A DNA stretch of 64,000 nucleotides from Enchytraeus crypticus (GCA_905160935.1 CAJHZI010000650.1:310001-374000); one strand, 5' to 3'; shown: positions 39,839-47,974, counted from the first letter of the stretch. Notes: generated by a model not told the origin, from the sequence alone. Numbers and translations: made by a program.

Positions 39839-40810
39839 ATTTTATATCTCGTTTAACCTTACAGTCTAATTTTCTTATTGCTTAGTATTTTATTGCTGTA
39901 GGATGTTTTTGCAGTATTTGTATGATTTGAACTCTAAAGGATCCCAAACGTCCTCATATATACATGTATATAATATATTCATAGATATAATAATAAAGGT
40001 TTAGCGTCCGTTTTCTCTTTAAAAGATGATGGCAGAGACGTCGAGAGTGTAGATATGCAAGAGTTTCGTATTAATTCATTTCTATAATCGTGTTCAATGT
40101 ATGCTAACAAATTTCTCTTAAAGTGGAAGTAAATTTAAATTTAAGAATGTGTTTATGTTAATTTCTAAATTTGTGTTGTAAGTTTTAAACCAATAAAATC
40201 ATATCAAATTTTTCATCGCAGCAGACTTAATTACTAATTTTCATAAAACTTTAATTTCTAAAATGTCAAGCTTATTCACTGTGCTACTATATAAATCGAT
40301 ATGACTCCTATTCTTTGGCACAAAAGGAATGCTCATTTCAAAAATTGCAAGCCTTTGAAGCCTGGATATGGAGAAGCATGGAATACTTAATTGTGTTGTT
40401 AGAAATGAAAATAGTAAGCTTGAAATTGAACATGTTGGAATGTGTTGGTTTAGATGATCAGCATGACGGCTCTGATATTTACAGGTTTATCATTAGTAGG
40501 ATGCGTTGTTTGCATGTTTTGTTTAGACGAAAGAGCAACGACTAAATGTCACTCCGCTGCTTCAGTTGCCTCATCTGCCTCTCCGCGTAACCTACGTCTG
40601 CTGCTGAAGTCTCTCAAGAAGAAGCAACAAGAACACTCGGATAAGCTAGTCAAGATGCAAGACAGTCTGTCTGTCATTCAGACTCAACTGCAAGAAAGGT
40701 TTCGTGACAGGAATGATGTCGTAAATATGATACCAAATCAGTCCATTCCAATATCAACTGTGATCATCTTCCTATGCATTCACATTTTTATTGTTTGGTT
40801 TTTTAAATGA
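17617..40810 (+). CDS. OSBPL8: Oxysterol-binding protein-related protein 8-like (ORP5/ORP8), 19 exons, 5' end not found
   Basis: This is a lipid-exchange protein of the ORP5/ORP8 class. The family is known to be anchored in the ER and to swap phosphatidylserine or sterol for PI4P/PI(4,5)P2 at contacts with the plasma membrane. Nineteen exons splice in consistent phase to about 896 codons, close to the 889 residues of human ORP8. Domain order is a Ser/Thr-rich N-terminus, a basic KKxYRSEKKR segment, a PH domain ([19 protein letters not shown]), an acidic linker, the ORD lipid-binding domain ([32 protein letters not shown] signature, YAHCKGILLGT), a RPWDPMND segment, and a C-terminal hydrophobic helix ([17 protein letters not shown]) ending three codons before the TGA, typical of a tail anchor. 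All introns are GT-AG except one GC-AG intron inside the signature. The first exon found begins in phase 1, so at least one upstream coding exon is missing. ORP5 and ORP8 are one gene in most invertebrates, so the symbol is by similarity. Confidence 0.93.
18471..18775 (+). repeat. 154-bp tandem duplication across an ORP8 splice acceptor
   Basis: Two near-identical copies start at 18471 and 18625. Each holds about 117 bases of intron, the acceptor tttaag|GATCGGAAG and the first exon bases. The upstream copy has a 12-base expansion of GATGTATTGAA type and reads into an in-frame TGA, so it looks like a decoy. Confidence 0.9.
18742..18806 (+). CDS. OSBPL8: ORP8-like exon b
   Basis: Acceptor tttaag|GATCGG, donor TTAAAA|gtaatt, 65 nt, phase 1 to 0. 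It encodes [21 protein letters not shown]. The acceptor and first about 30 exon bases also occur in a tandem copy 154 bp upstream (18588) that has an early stop. Confidence 0.55.
18978..19545 (-). mobile_element. Non-LTR retrotransposon 3' end, (GAT)n-tailed family
   Basis: About 570 bases. Read on the minus strand it ends in ...CTGAGATTTAAGGGAAGATG repeats. Its upstream half matches the 8710-8995 copy and its downstream half matches the reverse-transcriptase C-terminal segment at 36746-37105. It lies in an ORP8 intron. Confidence 0.85.
20440..20690 (+). mobile_element. Second-family LINE 3' fragment
   Basis: GGCCACATTCTAAGGGTATA, then AGACCGAGATTAGGAATGCT, ending CCAGTAGGCAGTGCACTAAG followed by (GA)n. 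In an ORP8 intron, sense strand. Confidence 0.85.
20809..20912. repeat. About 55-bp tandem duplication
   Basis: CTCCTTCGCCATGTGAAATA and ATTGCTG...TTAACTTCTTA occur twice in tandem with a few changes, in an ORP8 intron. Confidence 0.85.
21353..23671. mobile_element. piggyBac-type DNA transposon, 2319 bp, in an ORP8 intron
   Basis: The element is bounded by TTAA on both sides (21349-21352 and 23672-23675), the target site known for piggyBac. Its ends are inverted repeats (CCGTTTACAGTC... and ...GGACTGTAAACGG). A 27-base motif with palindromic core GTTCCCAAAATGGGAAC occurs three times, at 21486, 23291 (inverted) and 23639, the last touching the right end; piggyBac elements are known to have such subterminal repeats. 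It contains a decayed transposase on the minus strand and a SINE fragment near 23180-23242. It lies between ORP8 exons b and c. Confidence 0.92.
21959..22687 (-). pseudogene. piggyBac transposase remnant
   Basis: In one minus-strand frame it reads [19 protein letters not shown] and KGFRAYGTV (the DNFFTS block), then [20 protein letters not shown], then KKW(stop)[13 protein letters not shown] and [13 protein letters not shown]. That order matches the C-terminal half of piggyBac transposases (D-N-F-F-T, MGGVD, KWW). It is broken by stop codons, including TGA in place of the second Trp of KWW, and the N-terminal half is missing or unrecognisable. It cannot encode an active enzyme. Confidence 0.88.
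23801..23881 (+). CDS. OSBPL8: ORP8-like exon c
   Basis: Acceptor acaaag|TATGAC, donor CTCAAG|gtgaga, 81 nt, phase 0 to 0. It encodes a Ser-rich segment ending KRTELLK, matching the LK that precedes the VQKK block in ORP8. An alternative acceptor at 23821 (cccag|TTCAC) gives a phase that does not join exon b. Confidence 0.65.
24665..24915. repeat. (CT)n-rich polypyrimidine tract
   Basis: About 250 bases of CTCTCT/CTAT/CTTT pyrimidine sequence in the ORP8 intron before exon d. It contains no gene; overlapping Ser/Leu open frames are artefacts. Confidence 0.95.
25651..25790. repeat. 40-bp intronic tandem array (about 3.5 copies)
   Basis: The unit begins TAAGCATTGCTACAGTGTCA, starting at 25651, 25691, 25731 and 25771. 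It lies just upstream of ORP8 exon d. A further 23-bp duplication (ACTGATTGCCGATGTG) lies at 25796-25840 and includes the intron end. Confidence 0.92.
25840..26028 (+). CDS. OSBPL8: ORP8-like exon d, start of PH domain
   Basis: Acceptor gtgtag|GTGCAG, donor GAGAAG|gtatgt, 189 nt, phase 0 to 0. It encodes [18 protein letters not shown] and then the PH-domain opening with IADWLKVRG and [15 protein letters not shown], very close to vertebrate ORP8. Confidence 0.93.
26641..26763 (+). CDS. OSBPL8: ORP8-like exon e, PH domain
   Basis: Acceptor ttgtag|TCTAGC, donor ACTAGA|gttagt, 123 nt, phase 0 to 0. It contains [19 protein letters not shown] and [16 protein letters not shown], nearly identical to the family. 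Confidence 0.93.
27834..27918 (+). CDS. OSBPL8: ORP8-like exon f, PH domain
   Basis: Acceptor ctatag|GGGCCT, donor GATG|gtaagt, 85 nt, phase 0 to 1. It encodes [18 protein letters not shown] followed by [11 protein letters not shown]. Confidence 0.9.
28156..28466 (+). repeat. 48-bp tandem array across an ORP8 splice acceptor (6 units)
   Basis: Acceptor-like TAG|G occurs at exact 48-base spacing with exon-like starts at 28204, 28252, 28300, 28348, 28396 and the true exon at 28444. The first five carry gacgtag and read CWMEA then TAA. The last has gttttag, a better pyrimidine tract, and reads on into the exon. Confidence 0.95.
28444..28632 (+). CDS. OSBPL8: ORP8-like exon g, end of PH domain and linker
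   Basis: Acceptor ttttag|GCAAGT, donor TGTG|gtcagt, 189 nt, phase 1 to 1. It begins [15 protein letters not shown] (the PH C-terminal helix) and continues into a charged linker. The acceptor and first 20 exon bases are the last unit of a 48-bp tandem array (28156-28466). Confidence 0.85.
28836..28950 (+). mobile_element. tRNA-derived SINE, family A, 5'-truncated
   Basis: TGACCGCGGATCAGTAGATG, GGGTTCAAATCCTGGGCTCG and CACTGACATCGCTTTCGAGC, ending TTGACCAGCTTTTTATC. In an ORP8 intron. Confidence 0.88.
29125..29262. repeat. Irregular intronic repeat, ATAGGCTTTATTATAGAAG type
   Basis: Four to five imperfect copies of a 25-45 bp motif containing TTTATAGGCTTTATT and GAAGTTGCAT. Confidence 0.75.
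29910..30070 (+). CDS. OSBPL8: ORP8-like exon h, acidic linker
   Basis: Acceptor ttgaag|AAGACG, donor GGTCAG|gtactg, 161 nt, phase 1 to 0. It encodes an Asp/Glu-rich stretch ([15 protein letters not shown], then ENINEELGQ) matching the acidic linker of ORP8. The acceptor has a weak pyrimidine tract; the frame upstream of it meets a TGA, which fixes the choice. Confidence 0.75.
30377..30448 (+). CDS. OSBPL8: ORP8-like exon i
   Basis: Acceptor gtttag|CCCGGA, donor AAGCAG|gtaatt, 72 nt, phase 0 to 0. It encodes PGEATQVEE, then [13 protein letters not shown] at the entry to the ORD domain. Confidence 0.9.
31024..31136 (+). CDS. OSBPL8: ORP8-like exon j, ORD lid and start of barrel
   Basis: Acceptor gtatag|GTTAGA, donor TCATC|gtaagc, 113 nt, phase 0 to 2. 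It encodes [19 protein letters not shown] and [14 protein letters not shown], the most conserved N-terminal ORD segment. Confidence 0.95.
31598..31690 (+). mobile_element. Short interspersed repeat, AACGTCC...CAGGGACGTC type
   Basis: GAATTTAACGTCCGGTACCT followed by AAGGAAATGTCAGGGACGTC. Related short copies lie at 13130-13180, 26285-26360, 39985-40045 and 41380-41430. It contains no coding sequence; nature unknown. Confidence 0.55.
32049..32130 (+). CDS. OSBPL8: ORP8-like exon k, ORD
   Basis: Acceptor tattag|CGCTGG, donor CCAAAG|gtatta, 82 nt, phase 2 to 0. It contains [15 protein letters not shown]. Confidence 0.94.
32355..32475 (-). mobile_element. tRNA-derived SINE, family A, with internal deletion
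   Basis: Family sequence with the B-box region (GGTTCAAATCC) deleted: on the minus strand AGTATCTGCGGG is followed directly by TCTCTCCTGTCACTG. In an ORP8 intron. Confidence 0.83.
32725..33150 (-). mobile_element. Second-family LINE 3' fragment
   Basis: CTCATAGTGCACTGCCTACT, then AGTGGGTCTTTAAATTATCT and TTTGGAGTCCAGCTAATCCT. 3' end at left. In an ORP8 intron, antisense. Confidence 0.87.
33316..33414 (+). CDS. OSBPL8: ORP8-like exon l, ORD; GC splice donor inside a 39-bp array
   Basis: Acceptor ttcag|GGTTTA, donor GAGCAG|gcatgt, 99 nt, phase 0 to 0. It encodes [16 protein letters not shown] and ends FYIAEQ, the first half of the OSBP signature. Joining AEQ to ISHHPP requires the non-canonical GC donor; the nearby gtattg would shift frame and destroy SHHPP. 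The exon frame stays open through all 12 repeat copies to a TGA at 33868-33870. Confidence 0.88.
33396..33870 (+). repeat. 39-bp tandem array across an ORP8 GC splice donor (12 units)
   Basis: Twelve almost perfect units of 39 bp (ATTCTACATAGCCGAGCAGG followed by 19 further bases). Each carries the exon end GCCGAGCAG and the GC donor gcatgt, at 33415 and every 39 bases to 33844. The unit is 13 codons and open in the ORP8 frame; TGA follows at 33868-33870. Confidence 0.97.
34058..34355. repeat. About 36-bp intronic tandem array
   Basis: About eight imperfect units containing GACCCTAGGATTTATTGAAT and a GATTGATAGA spacer, within the ORP8 intron after the GC donor. Confidence 0.9.
34545..34740 (+). 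CDS. OSBPL8: ORP8-like exon m, OSBP signature
   Basis: Acceptor tggcag|ATATCT, donor TGCAAGG|gtaacc, 196 nt, phase 0 to 1. It encodes [39 protein letters not shown] and YAHCK. The two His of SHHPP, which bind PI4P phosphate in the family, are intact. Val of EQVSHHPP is Ile here. Confidence 0.96.
35147..35262 (-). mobile_element. LINE 3' fragment, (GAT)n-tailed family
   Basis: About 115 bases: ATCATC tail, CCCAGTTCAACCAGAGTCGG, then CAGTCAATCCCCTAG. In an ORP8 intron, antisense. Confidence 0.88.
35386..35483 (+). CDS. OSBPL8: ORP8-like exon n, ORD
   Basis: Acceptor tatcag|GAATTT, donor CTAAAG|gtactg, 98 nt, phase 1 to 0. It encodes [15 protein letters not shown] and [12 protein letters not shown]. 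Confidence 0.95.
35978..36100 (+). CDS. OSBPL8: ORP8-like exon o, ORD
   Basis: Acceptor ttaaag|CCATTT, donor AATGGG|gtaata, 123 nt, phase 0 to 0. It encodes [24 protein letters not shown] and [10 protein letters not shown]. Confidence 0.94.
36238..36352 (-). mobile_element. LINE 3' fragment, (GAT)n-tailed family
   Basis: Same 3' end as 35147-35262 and truncated at nearly the same point (CAGTCAATCCCCTAAT). In an ORP8 intron, antisense. An (AT)n tract follows at 36376-36405. Confidence 0.88.
36746..37105 (-). pseudogene. Non-LTR retrotransposon reverse-transcriptase C-terminus
   Basis: The minus-strand translation contains [50 protein letters not shown] and EDWRSL. This is the conserved C-terminal region after the RT domain of non-LTR elements. 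It ends in LREDDDDD encoded by the (GAT)n tail. A short second tail lies just left at 36630-36665. 5'-truncated and inactive. It sits in an ORP8 intron, antisense to the gene. Confidence 0.9.
37169..37395 (-). mobile_element. tRNA-derived SINE, family B
   Basis: AACGCATTATAGTGAAATGA through GGCTGGGATTCGAACCCACG to GACGTTACCCCTACGCTA. In an ORP8 intron. Confidence 0.9.
37757..37857 (+). CDS. OSBPL8: ORP8-like exon p, ORD
   Basis: Acceptor ttgtag|CACACT, donor CAGAGAG|gtttgt, 101 nt, phase 0 to 2. It encodes [19 protein letters not shown], then SETESER. The donor region is duplicated 32 nt downstream (second donor-like GGGAG|gtatga). Confidence 0.9.
37852..37917 (+). repeat. About 32-bp duplication across an ORP8 splice donor
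   Basis: The stretch GAG|GTTTGTGTGACCTATGACC is followed 32 bases later by GAG|GTATGAGTGACCTATGACC. The second copy is a closer match to the donor consensus. Using it would add an in-frame TGA. Confidence 0.75.
38338..38470 (+). mobile_element. tRNA-derived SINE, family A, abutting ORP8 exon q
   Basis: GGCTGGAGCCAGTAGCGAAG (A box TAGCGAAGTCGG), GACCGCGGATCAG, GGGTTTAAATCCTGGG (B box) and TCGAGTGAGGAAACTGACGT. It ends within about 16 bases of the exon q acceptor, so the SINE tail supplies part of the branch/pyrimidine region. Confidence 0.9.
38486..38671 (+). CDS. OSBPL8: ORP8-like exon q, end of ORD
   Basis: Acceptor tttacag|AGTATGG, donor GCCGA|gtatgt, 186 nt, phase 2 to 2. It encodes [31 protein letters not shown] and [13 protein letters not shown] tRNA-derived SINE ends about 16 bases before the acceptor. 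Confidence 0.94.
39100..39260. repeat. 25-bp intronic tandem array (about 6 copies)
   Basis: The unit is TGATCCATGCTACTAGTACA plus GTGTA. It ends 28 bases before the acceptor of ORP8 exon r. Confidence 0.95.
39288..39571 (+). CDS. OSBPL8: ORP8-like exon r, RPWDP segment and variable tail
   Basis: Acceptor tctgtag|TTTGCG, donor TCCTGTG|gtaatt, 284 nt, phase 2 to 1. It encodes [16 protein letters not shown] and [10 protein letters not shown], then a Ser/His-rich variable segment with no clear counterpart. GC content is higher than in the flanks. A 25-bp tandem array ends just upstream. Confidence 0.9.
40527..40810 (+). CDS. OSBPL8: ORP8-like exon s, coiled coil and tail anchor
   Basis: Acceptor gtttag|ACGAAA, then open to TGA at 40808, phase 1 in. 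It encodes a Ser-rich start, a basic helical stretch ([20 protein letters not shown]), then a C-terminal hydrophobic helix [20 protein letters not shown] ending in K. This fits the single C-terminal ER anchor of ORP5/ORP8. Confidence 0.88.
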
Positions 40811-42430
40811 CTGGTAATTTAGTGTGCAATGATATAGATGTTAGCAATTACACTGCCTGCAATTTTTGATTTATAATATTGTTAGTGTCTTTTGTGAAAC
40901 TTTTAAACATTTTTCTTTATATGTTACAGTTTATAATGTTAGTTTTTAAGTCAAATACAATCATACGCACATGTCTTTTTTCAAGCGCTTTTTGCTGTCA
41001 TGGATTATAATTTATAAGTTTTTGTATGTCAACATCGCTATTGTTTCTTCGTCTGTTATTTGATGCCTGAGTATGGGACCCAATTTCCTTTTTCTGTGCA
41101 TTATTTTGTCGTTCACATTATTAAATTTAATAATGCATTTACAACCACAATTAACAATTCAAGTATATCATGAATAGCGCGTTTAGCACCCTGAAAAAAA
41201 TGCTGGATTAAATAAATATATCAAAGTTTTTATGCTCTTTTTGCAGCAAACGCGCAAGGGCAGTGATTATTGTTGTCTCTGGTTTTAGTGTATGTCGTAG
41301 ATTATTTCCAGGCTTCACGCAAGTACTATTTGTGGATGCAGGCAGCCGAAGCCTCAGTATTAGTGGTATAATACTAATAAATGTTTAAAGTCCGTCTCCT
41401 CATCCAGGGATGATGTCAGGATCTTCCACAATAGCATACATCACTACAGATCAATTCACCCAGACCAATCTGCAAAAGAAATGTGCTGAGGAGAAGTAAC
41501 TATTGCTCTCTAATTTTTATAATTTCCTGTTATGAATAAATGGTATGAATAAATTTTGGTGTAATTTTAAAAACGTATGGCTCAATTGTGGTGAAGTTAG
41601 AAATAGACAATTATTCCGAACGGACTGTTTTATAGAGTTCTCTTTAAACATTTTATAGGAGGGGTCTGTGTTGTTACAGATGTGACAAATTCTGACTCGT
41701 GCAAGAGTTGTGTGATATTGATATGCTTTAAAATCGTGTCGTGTCCAATGTTAGCTTGTTATACTGTTATAATGTGTACTTGCGATTTTGATCATGTTTT
41801 AAGGATATTCTCTTTTATGATGTCTTATGGGCATATTGAAGGAATATAAAAACCACAGTTTAGTGGTTTAAACCACGGACTAGTCACAATTTTGTATTGC
41901 GTAAGCTCATTCTGCTGTTTAGTAGCTGTACCTCTCTTTCCGGAGGTTAATTCTATACTTATCAGCAGATCTCAACCGTTACTCCATTAGTTTTCTGCGT
42001 ATCCGAAGCAGGCCATCTAATAAGCAATTAGTTGAATTAATTTTTTGTGAATTTAGAAATCTCTACAATGCTCTGATAAAGCAAAGGTAATTCAAAATAT
42101 TAAAAAGTTGACTCTTTGTATATTTGCATTTCATATGTTAAAATTTCTAGTCTAAAGATTTGAAAGTGTATTGTAAACTCTGTGATCGATTTTGTTGAAC
42201 AATGCACTTGTTGAATTAGTAATCATAGTTTTTACATTTGATAGAAATTAGATATAGAATCTTCATGGTTCAGTTGGAAAAATTTCTGTTAAGCTTTGAA
42301 GGTCAGGGTTCGAACACATGAATATCTGTGGAAGAGTAGAATCTTGGATTTAGTTCTCTATCATTTCATACTTCGGTAGCAGTAGCATGATGCAAAGTGC
42401 AATTGTGAAGTGTCGTACAGGTGAAGCTTT
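40811..42430 (+). other. Presumed 3' untranslated region and downstream flank of the ORP8-like gene
   Basis: A+T-rich noncoding sequence after the stop. AATAAA hexamers occur near 41211, 41532 and 41549, any of which could direct polyadenylation. A short interspersed repeat (TTTAAAGTCCGTC...GGGATGATGTCAGG, 41385-41425), seen at several other places in the window, lies inside it. I could not fix the transcript end. Confidence 0.4.
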
Positions 42431-42436
42431 ACTTAG

Positions 42437-42458
42437 GACTACTACTATAACTACTACA

Positions 42459-42489
<31 letters not shown>

Positions 42490-42545
42490 TTACTACTACA
42501 ACTACTACTACTACTACTACTACAACTGCTACTACTACTACTGCA
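42437..42545. repeat. (ACT)n trinucleotide repeat
   Basis: About 35 near-perfect ACT/CTA units with a few ATT and ACA variants, downstream of the ORP8-like gene. A Thr-rich open frame through it is an artefact. Confidence 0.97.
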
Positions 42546-42764
42546 TTCTACTGCTATTGTTCACTACTGTACATTCACATAGTTCTGTATAAATACTATT
42601 GCGCGAATCCAACAATATATAACATTTAGCAATATATAATATATAACATTTTGAGACCTGCTTTGTAAACATGCTAATCGCTAGGAGAAGCTCTCTCTAT
42701 TCAATACTCGGCCCTGTTTTATGAACTATTGTAGCGGTTGGACTTGTCGACAAAATTGTCTGTT

Positions 42765-42970
42765 GACTTTCAGTCCCGCCACCTGACGGTCTCGTAAGTG
42801 GAAGATAAGAGCAGACTCCACTCTTCTATGTCTTCTCTTATCCTTTTCATGTCCACGTACGAGTGAACCTTTAATCATCTGACATGATATACCACTAATC
42901 CTGGGGGGGGGAAATTCTGCTTATGACGAGGTGGGCCCCTATGCCTTCCTCAGCTTCGACTAACATTTAC
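42765..42970 (-). mobile_element. LINE-like and GGTGGTTTCCC-family fragment
   Basis: CCACTCTTCTATGTCTTCTC, TACGAGTGAACCTTTAATCA (second LINE family tail region) followed by ACTAATCCTGGGGGGGG and ACGAGGTGGGCCCCTATGCC. Confidence 0.55.
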
Positions 42971-44156
42971 TGGGAAGGGGTGTCATTCGCTGAGAAAACT
43001 ATCTTGTTTATCTCAACTATTATAGACCAATATTTAAGTTTAATTTCATCGTTCTTCAATGAACTAACGGCACATTATTAAATCTTAAGGGATTTAAAAT
43101 ATTTTTAATTACTTATATATCAAATTATTCTTAATATTCAAAAATTATATTTTAAAATTTCAAACTCGTCTGTCTATATGTTTAGCACTTATATTACTCT
43201 CCTTTAATCCCTTGTAGCAGTGTTATTTTATGTTAGAGATTGAAGTAACACCATACCAGAAAAATAATTATAATTAGTAAACATGTAGGCTAAATGGCTC
43301 TGACGTTACTAATATTAACAAAGCAGTTACACACAGGAAGCAGAAAAATAGATCTACTTAATCCACAGGAATAACGTCATGGGATAAAGCTCTTAGTTCC
43401 TATTATAAATGTTAAATAAGCGATAAAATAGACAAGTCAAAATAACAAGGAAACAACAACAGATCAGTTCTCGAGTATAGGCTAAGACAGATATTGTTCA
43501 ACCCAACGTTAACCAGACGATGCTTAAACAGCTCAAAGTAGAGAGATATACCAGAGCGCCAAATATAAGTTAAGAAATTTCCACGCTAGTTCCAGAGTAT
43601 AACAGAGTCCTGCGGGTTATATTCCAGGGAGAGATGATCAAGCAAATTCATAGGACTTGAAAATGGATAATTGAATAAACAAGCTGCCTAATGATTTTAA
43701 CGGTATAGCATTAGAAATGATAGATATCAGCATGGATGATCATTTCACTAAAAAGAGTAATGAACTTTAGATCAGATATGGATGAACAACGTTCTTATTT
43801 AAAAATCTCTATTACTTTAGGTAGCAGTCTTTCCATTCACATTTCTGATCAGTACTGTTTATTACATCACCATACAATAAGTAGTTATAGCATACGGCTA
43901 ACAGCTGTTAAATAATTATGATGATTAAACACAACCACCTTGGAGCTCAACGATAAGCATAGACATACTAAAAACAAAGATAGCGAGCAAAACATTATCA
44001 GCTACATGGCATTAGTTACACGATCAAAATTGAGACAAATAATCAATAGGAGAAAAATATAGTATGGAGAAAAACGACCAATAAAAATTTGCTATAATAA
44101 ATTTTGATGAAAAATTCTACAGACAAATAAATAAAAATTATTAATTTAATAATAAT

Positions 44157-44297
44157 AACACACATTATAGTGAAATGATCAACTATGTTGATATCTATCA
44201 CTTTTAATACCACATGTTTTATCCGTTAGGCAATTTAGTCCATTTTCCGTGTAGCCAGTCCAGTGAATGTCCGAGATTTTACTCTCAGATCAGCGCA
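44157..44297 (-). mobile_element. tRNA-derived SINE, family B, truncated head
   Basis: ACACATTATAGTGAAATGAT through GAGATTTTACTCTCAGATCA, stopping at GCGC before the promoter boxes. Confidence 0.88.
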
Positions 44298-44865
44298 TTT
44301 AATTTAATTAATAAGTCGAATATATTTACAAAATAGCGGTTTCGTCATACATGTATGCCTACAGTAAAGATAAGATAGCTCGAATTTCATTCAATGGCAT
44401 TAACCAAAAGGTAGCTAATTATATTTCCTAAAATATCAAAATTCAATTAATAATTAATTTATCGTCTGTATTCTGTATTATTAATTCAATCATTTACCGG
44501 GTGTACAAAATAGGAAGGACTTATTTTAGCCAATTTTGCAATAGGGCTAAAAGCAAAACATTTTCTAACTTATTTATTATATAATAGCTTTTGCAAAATA
44601 AACTGCTAAATTAATTAAATGCATGCGTTATACATGTATTTTGCAAATAATTACACAAGTTCTTTAACTGAACTTTATATTCGGATGCTTCTATTAATTT
44701 CATCAGCCATGTGCAGCCTATTTCCAATGAAACGTTATACGATCAAGGATCAGATATGATAGACTTTGAAAATCATAAAAGTTAAAATCATTTCGGTCCA
44801 CATATTGTTCTAAATTAGGATTTCTAAACATGCAGTCTAGGATTCTTAACATTTGTTGGCATGTT

Positions 44866-44957
44866 GTTCGGCCGCAGATCAGTAGGTTAAGGGTTCAGTG
44901 CTCACCCTGTCAGTGATATACTCTGAGCAAGAAACTGACGTTAAATTTGGCTTTACC
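44866..44957 (+). mobile_element. tRNA-derived SINE, family A, degenerate
   Basis: TTCGGCCGCAGATCAGTAGG, GGGTTCAGTGCTCACC and AAGAAACTGACGTTAAAT. Confidence 0.75.
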
Positions 44958-45378
44958 TTTACTTGTGAATTATTAGAATTCCAAATTAAAATTATTTATT
45001 GTAATGTCCAAATTTCATAGTAATCTTCCTTTTTCCATACAGAAAATCATAGCTCAATAGCTATATTATATGACAAGTTTAAATGTTTTATTGATATTTC
45101 ATGTTTCATCAAGGCATCCTCATAATTAATATTACACTGGGCATTGCACTGCTCCATATTTTCTTGCTAGACATTCTCAAAATCTAAACTTAATTTCAGA
45201 AAACTCCTTAAGGCACATAAATACCTTGGGTCCTTATGGGATATGTGTTATTTATTTATTGCATCAATAAATAATATAATCAGTGATGAGAAACAATTAA
45301 AATACGTTTACTATGCTACTAAAATTGGCTCAATTTCTAAGCTTATGTAAGACGTGGAAGCTACAGACTAGGCCATCA

Positions 45379-45525
45379 ATGGCTGGAGCTAGTGGCGATG
45401 TCGGTAATATATTCGACTGAGGATCAGTAAATGTATATGCAGGGTTCACATCCTAGACTCACCCGTCACTGACATCGCTTTCGAGTGAGAAATGTGACGT
45501 TAACATTAGCTTTACCAGCTTTAGC
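45379..45525 (+). mobile_element. tRNA-derived SINE, family A, near full length
   Basis: GGCTGGAGCTAGTGGCGATG through GGATCAGTAAATG, GGGTTCACATCCTAGACTCA and TCGAGTGAGAAATGTGACGT. Confidence 0.88.
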
Positions 45526-45711
45526 GTCAGTATAAACCACATAAACTAACTGCAATATAAACCACGATCAGCGTGTTATACACTACGATACAGTTAGCAA
45601 AAGTCCAAGTCAAACAAACAGACTGGCAATAGACAATGCTTCAATATTGGCAGAAAAGATTTTCTACTACAGCATATGAAAACAGTAATTTAAACAACTA
45701 AATTAAGTAAA

Positions 45712-45830
45712 TCAAAAGGCAAAGATTACTAATAACCATAGAGAGGAAGAAGGAAATGGGATTAAACAAGCATCTGTGCTTCCTGAACCAGTGTGCCGTT
45801 AAGTTATGTTATGTTAAATTAAACATATAT
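45712..45830 (+). mobile_element. 5S-derived SINE, 3' part
   Basis: AAAAGGCAAAGATTACTAAT, AACCATAGAGAGGAAGAAGG and CTGTGCTTCCTGAACCAGTG, ending GTGCCGTTAAGTTATG. 5'-truncated, without the 5S-like head. Confidence 0.82.
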
Positions 45831-47974
45831 TTTAGTTAATATAATACCTTTAGTTAATATAATACCTATTAAAAATCCCCATCTATTATCTTGTGTTGTA
45901 GATACACTATCAATTTGTCATGACTCGAATAACACTAAATCAAGCACTTAGAGTAGCATACAAGAACGTACGAAGCTATTTCAGAAATTAAAATCAAGTA
46001 TTAAAATAGGTTTACAAAATTTTCTCCATATAATGTGCGTCGTGGAAAAACTACAATTTAAGACATTTAAATTGCACATAAGTTTCACACTGTACAATAA
46101 TACAAAAGGATATAATTGTAAACAGGTATACATTTACGCTCATTGACATAAAAAGTCTGCATTTACGTCAACATAAACTCAAATACACTAGTATGAGTAC
46201 TGGCAATATACAGTGCTTTAAGAATTGAACTTACAAGTAAGTCTGCTACACTGTTTTGTAACTAATTAGTGCTAAAGCCGTCGAACATACAATGATAAAT
46301 ACATATGAAACTCTGAGACACTATGAGCAACTGCATAATAAATAACGAAATTGAAATTAACTTGGTTAAATTTCAGAATGTCGGCTTTGCAATCAAATAA
46401 GAAAAAGCTGTTGCCGTTTTTCAAGTGTAGAGGCAAATAATTTATAACTAATCCAAACACTGATTACAGTATAAATTAAAGGAATACAAATCATATTATA
46501 AAAGAAAACAAACTTGTAAGAAAACTTTGCACAGTATCTACACAATCTCAATAAAATTATAGATCTTCAAAACAACAATAAGATTTGCAATATTTTGAGT
46601 ATATAAAGGCCCTTCCGGGTCTCACGCTATAACAATGAAAGGACGGTAGCTGTGATTACTGGAAATTAAAGTATCAATAGAAGTCGTTATCACTATTCAG
46701 ATTAATTTTATCATATTTTAATTCATCCGTACAAGACAAATTTAATAACAACATTACCATGATTCGTAGACACGATGTTGCTATATCATAACCATTGAAA
46801 TATCATCTGTCATCTTAATATAGGCATAATAAAGCGCGAATATAAAATGTTTCACCGTAGCCAATATACGTTTTGAATATATTTCAGTACCAGCTTAATT
46901 CATCAAGTTTAGTTTTAGCTGGAAATTTTGTAAAGAAAGTAAAACAAGTCCCGCCGTATCGCAGTAATTACACGTATGTACACATCAAATTAAGCGGAAT
47001 CTAAAAGCAACATACAACACTAAACAATAAAAGCAATTAGTATCAACAATACTAATAATCCAGTCTTTTTGCCTATGGGCAAGTCCAACACAAAAATGTA
47101 TAGTTTTCAATCTCATGATTAATTGGTTATATTCGTTAATTAATCAGCGCTTTCACTTTCGATCAATAGATTTAGATTTTAAAGCAAATTCAAATATTCC
47201 ACCAACAACAGACATCTTAATTTTTTGCTCCACGTTTGATTCTAATCTCTCTTCTCTAGACTTTTAAAAACGTAATATAATAAACTCTCCCCAGATGTCT
47301 CAAACATCAAATATAAATGGGTCCAAATAAGGTGTACATGCTCAGACACTGTTTAAATTTTCACTCATGAATATGTCATTGAACATTCAAAATAATTCAT
47401 ACATTAGGGTCAGCTTGGAGACCAGACAATATTCTGCACACATGGCATATTAAGTTTGAGCATGCGATTCGAGTACACAACAAAAATACAGAAAAATAAC
47501 TGTGCCTAAATATCCAACACGAAGTTTAAAGAATTTTTTTATAACGATTTAGATGCAACAAATAGCTTTCATTAAAATCTATCCTACGTGAACAATTAAT
47601 GATTTATTTACTAAACTTCTTTTCAATTCAACATTCATCTGTTGAGCTTTGAAGTCTTCCAGCCTTCAATCAGCTCTGCGGTAATAAACATCCATGACAA
47701 AAGCAACAAGCAAACGGTCCCTAAGAATACCATAACCTGAATTACTATTCAACCTGATGAAAGCGAGAAATAAATTTTCATACCAGGAATAAAACCATTA
47801 CCACACTGCATTGAGCAGTAAATGAACTTCTACAGCTTGATTTATTTAATTTATATTAAAAAAACTCAGATCTAAAACGAATTCAGAAAAATTAATAAAA
47901 ATATAAAGCTGCAAATACAACGTAATATTTCAATAATTATTGTTAAACATATCTAACAATAATTATCCAACTCA

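Noticed and set aside
42387-42629. Thr-rich frame
   Set aside because: Translation of an (ACT)n repeat.
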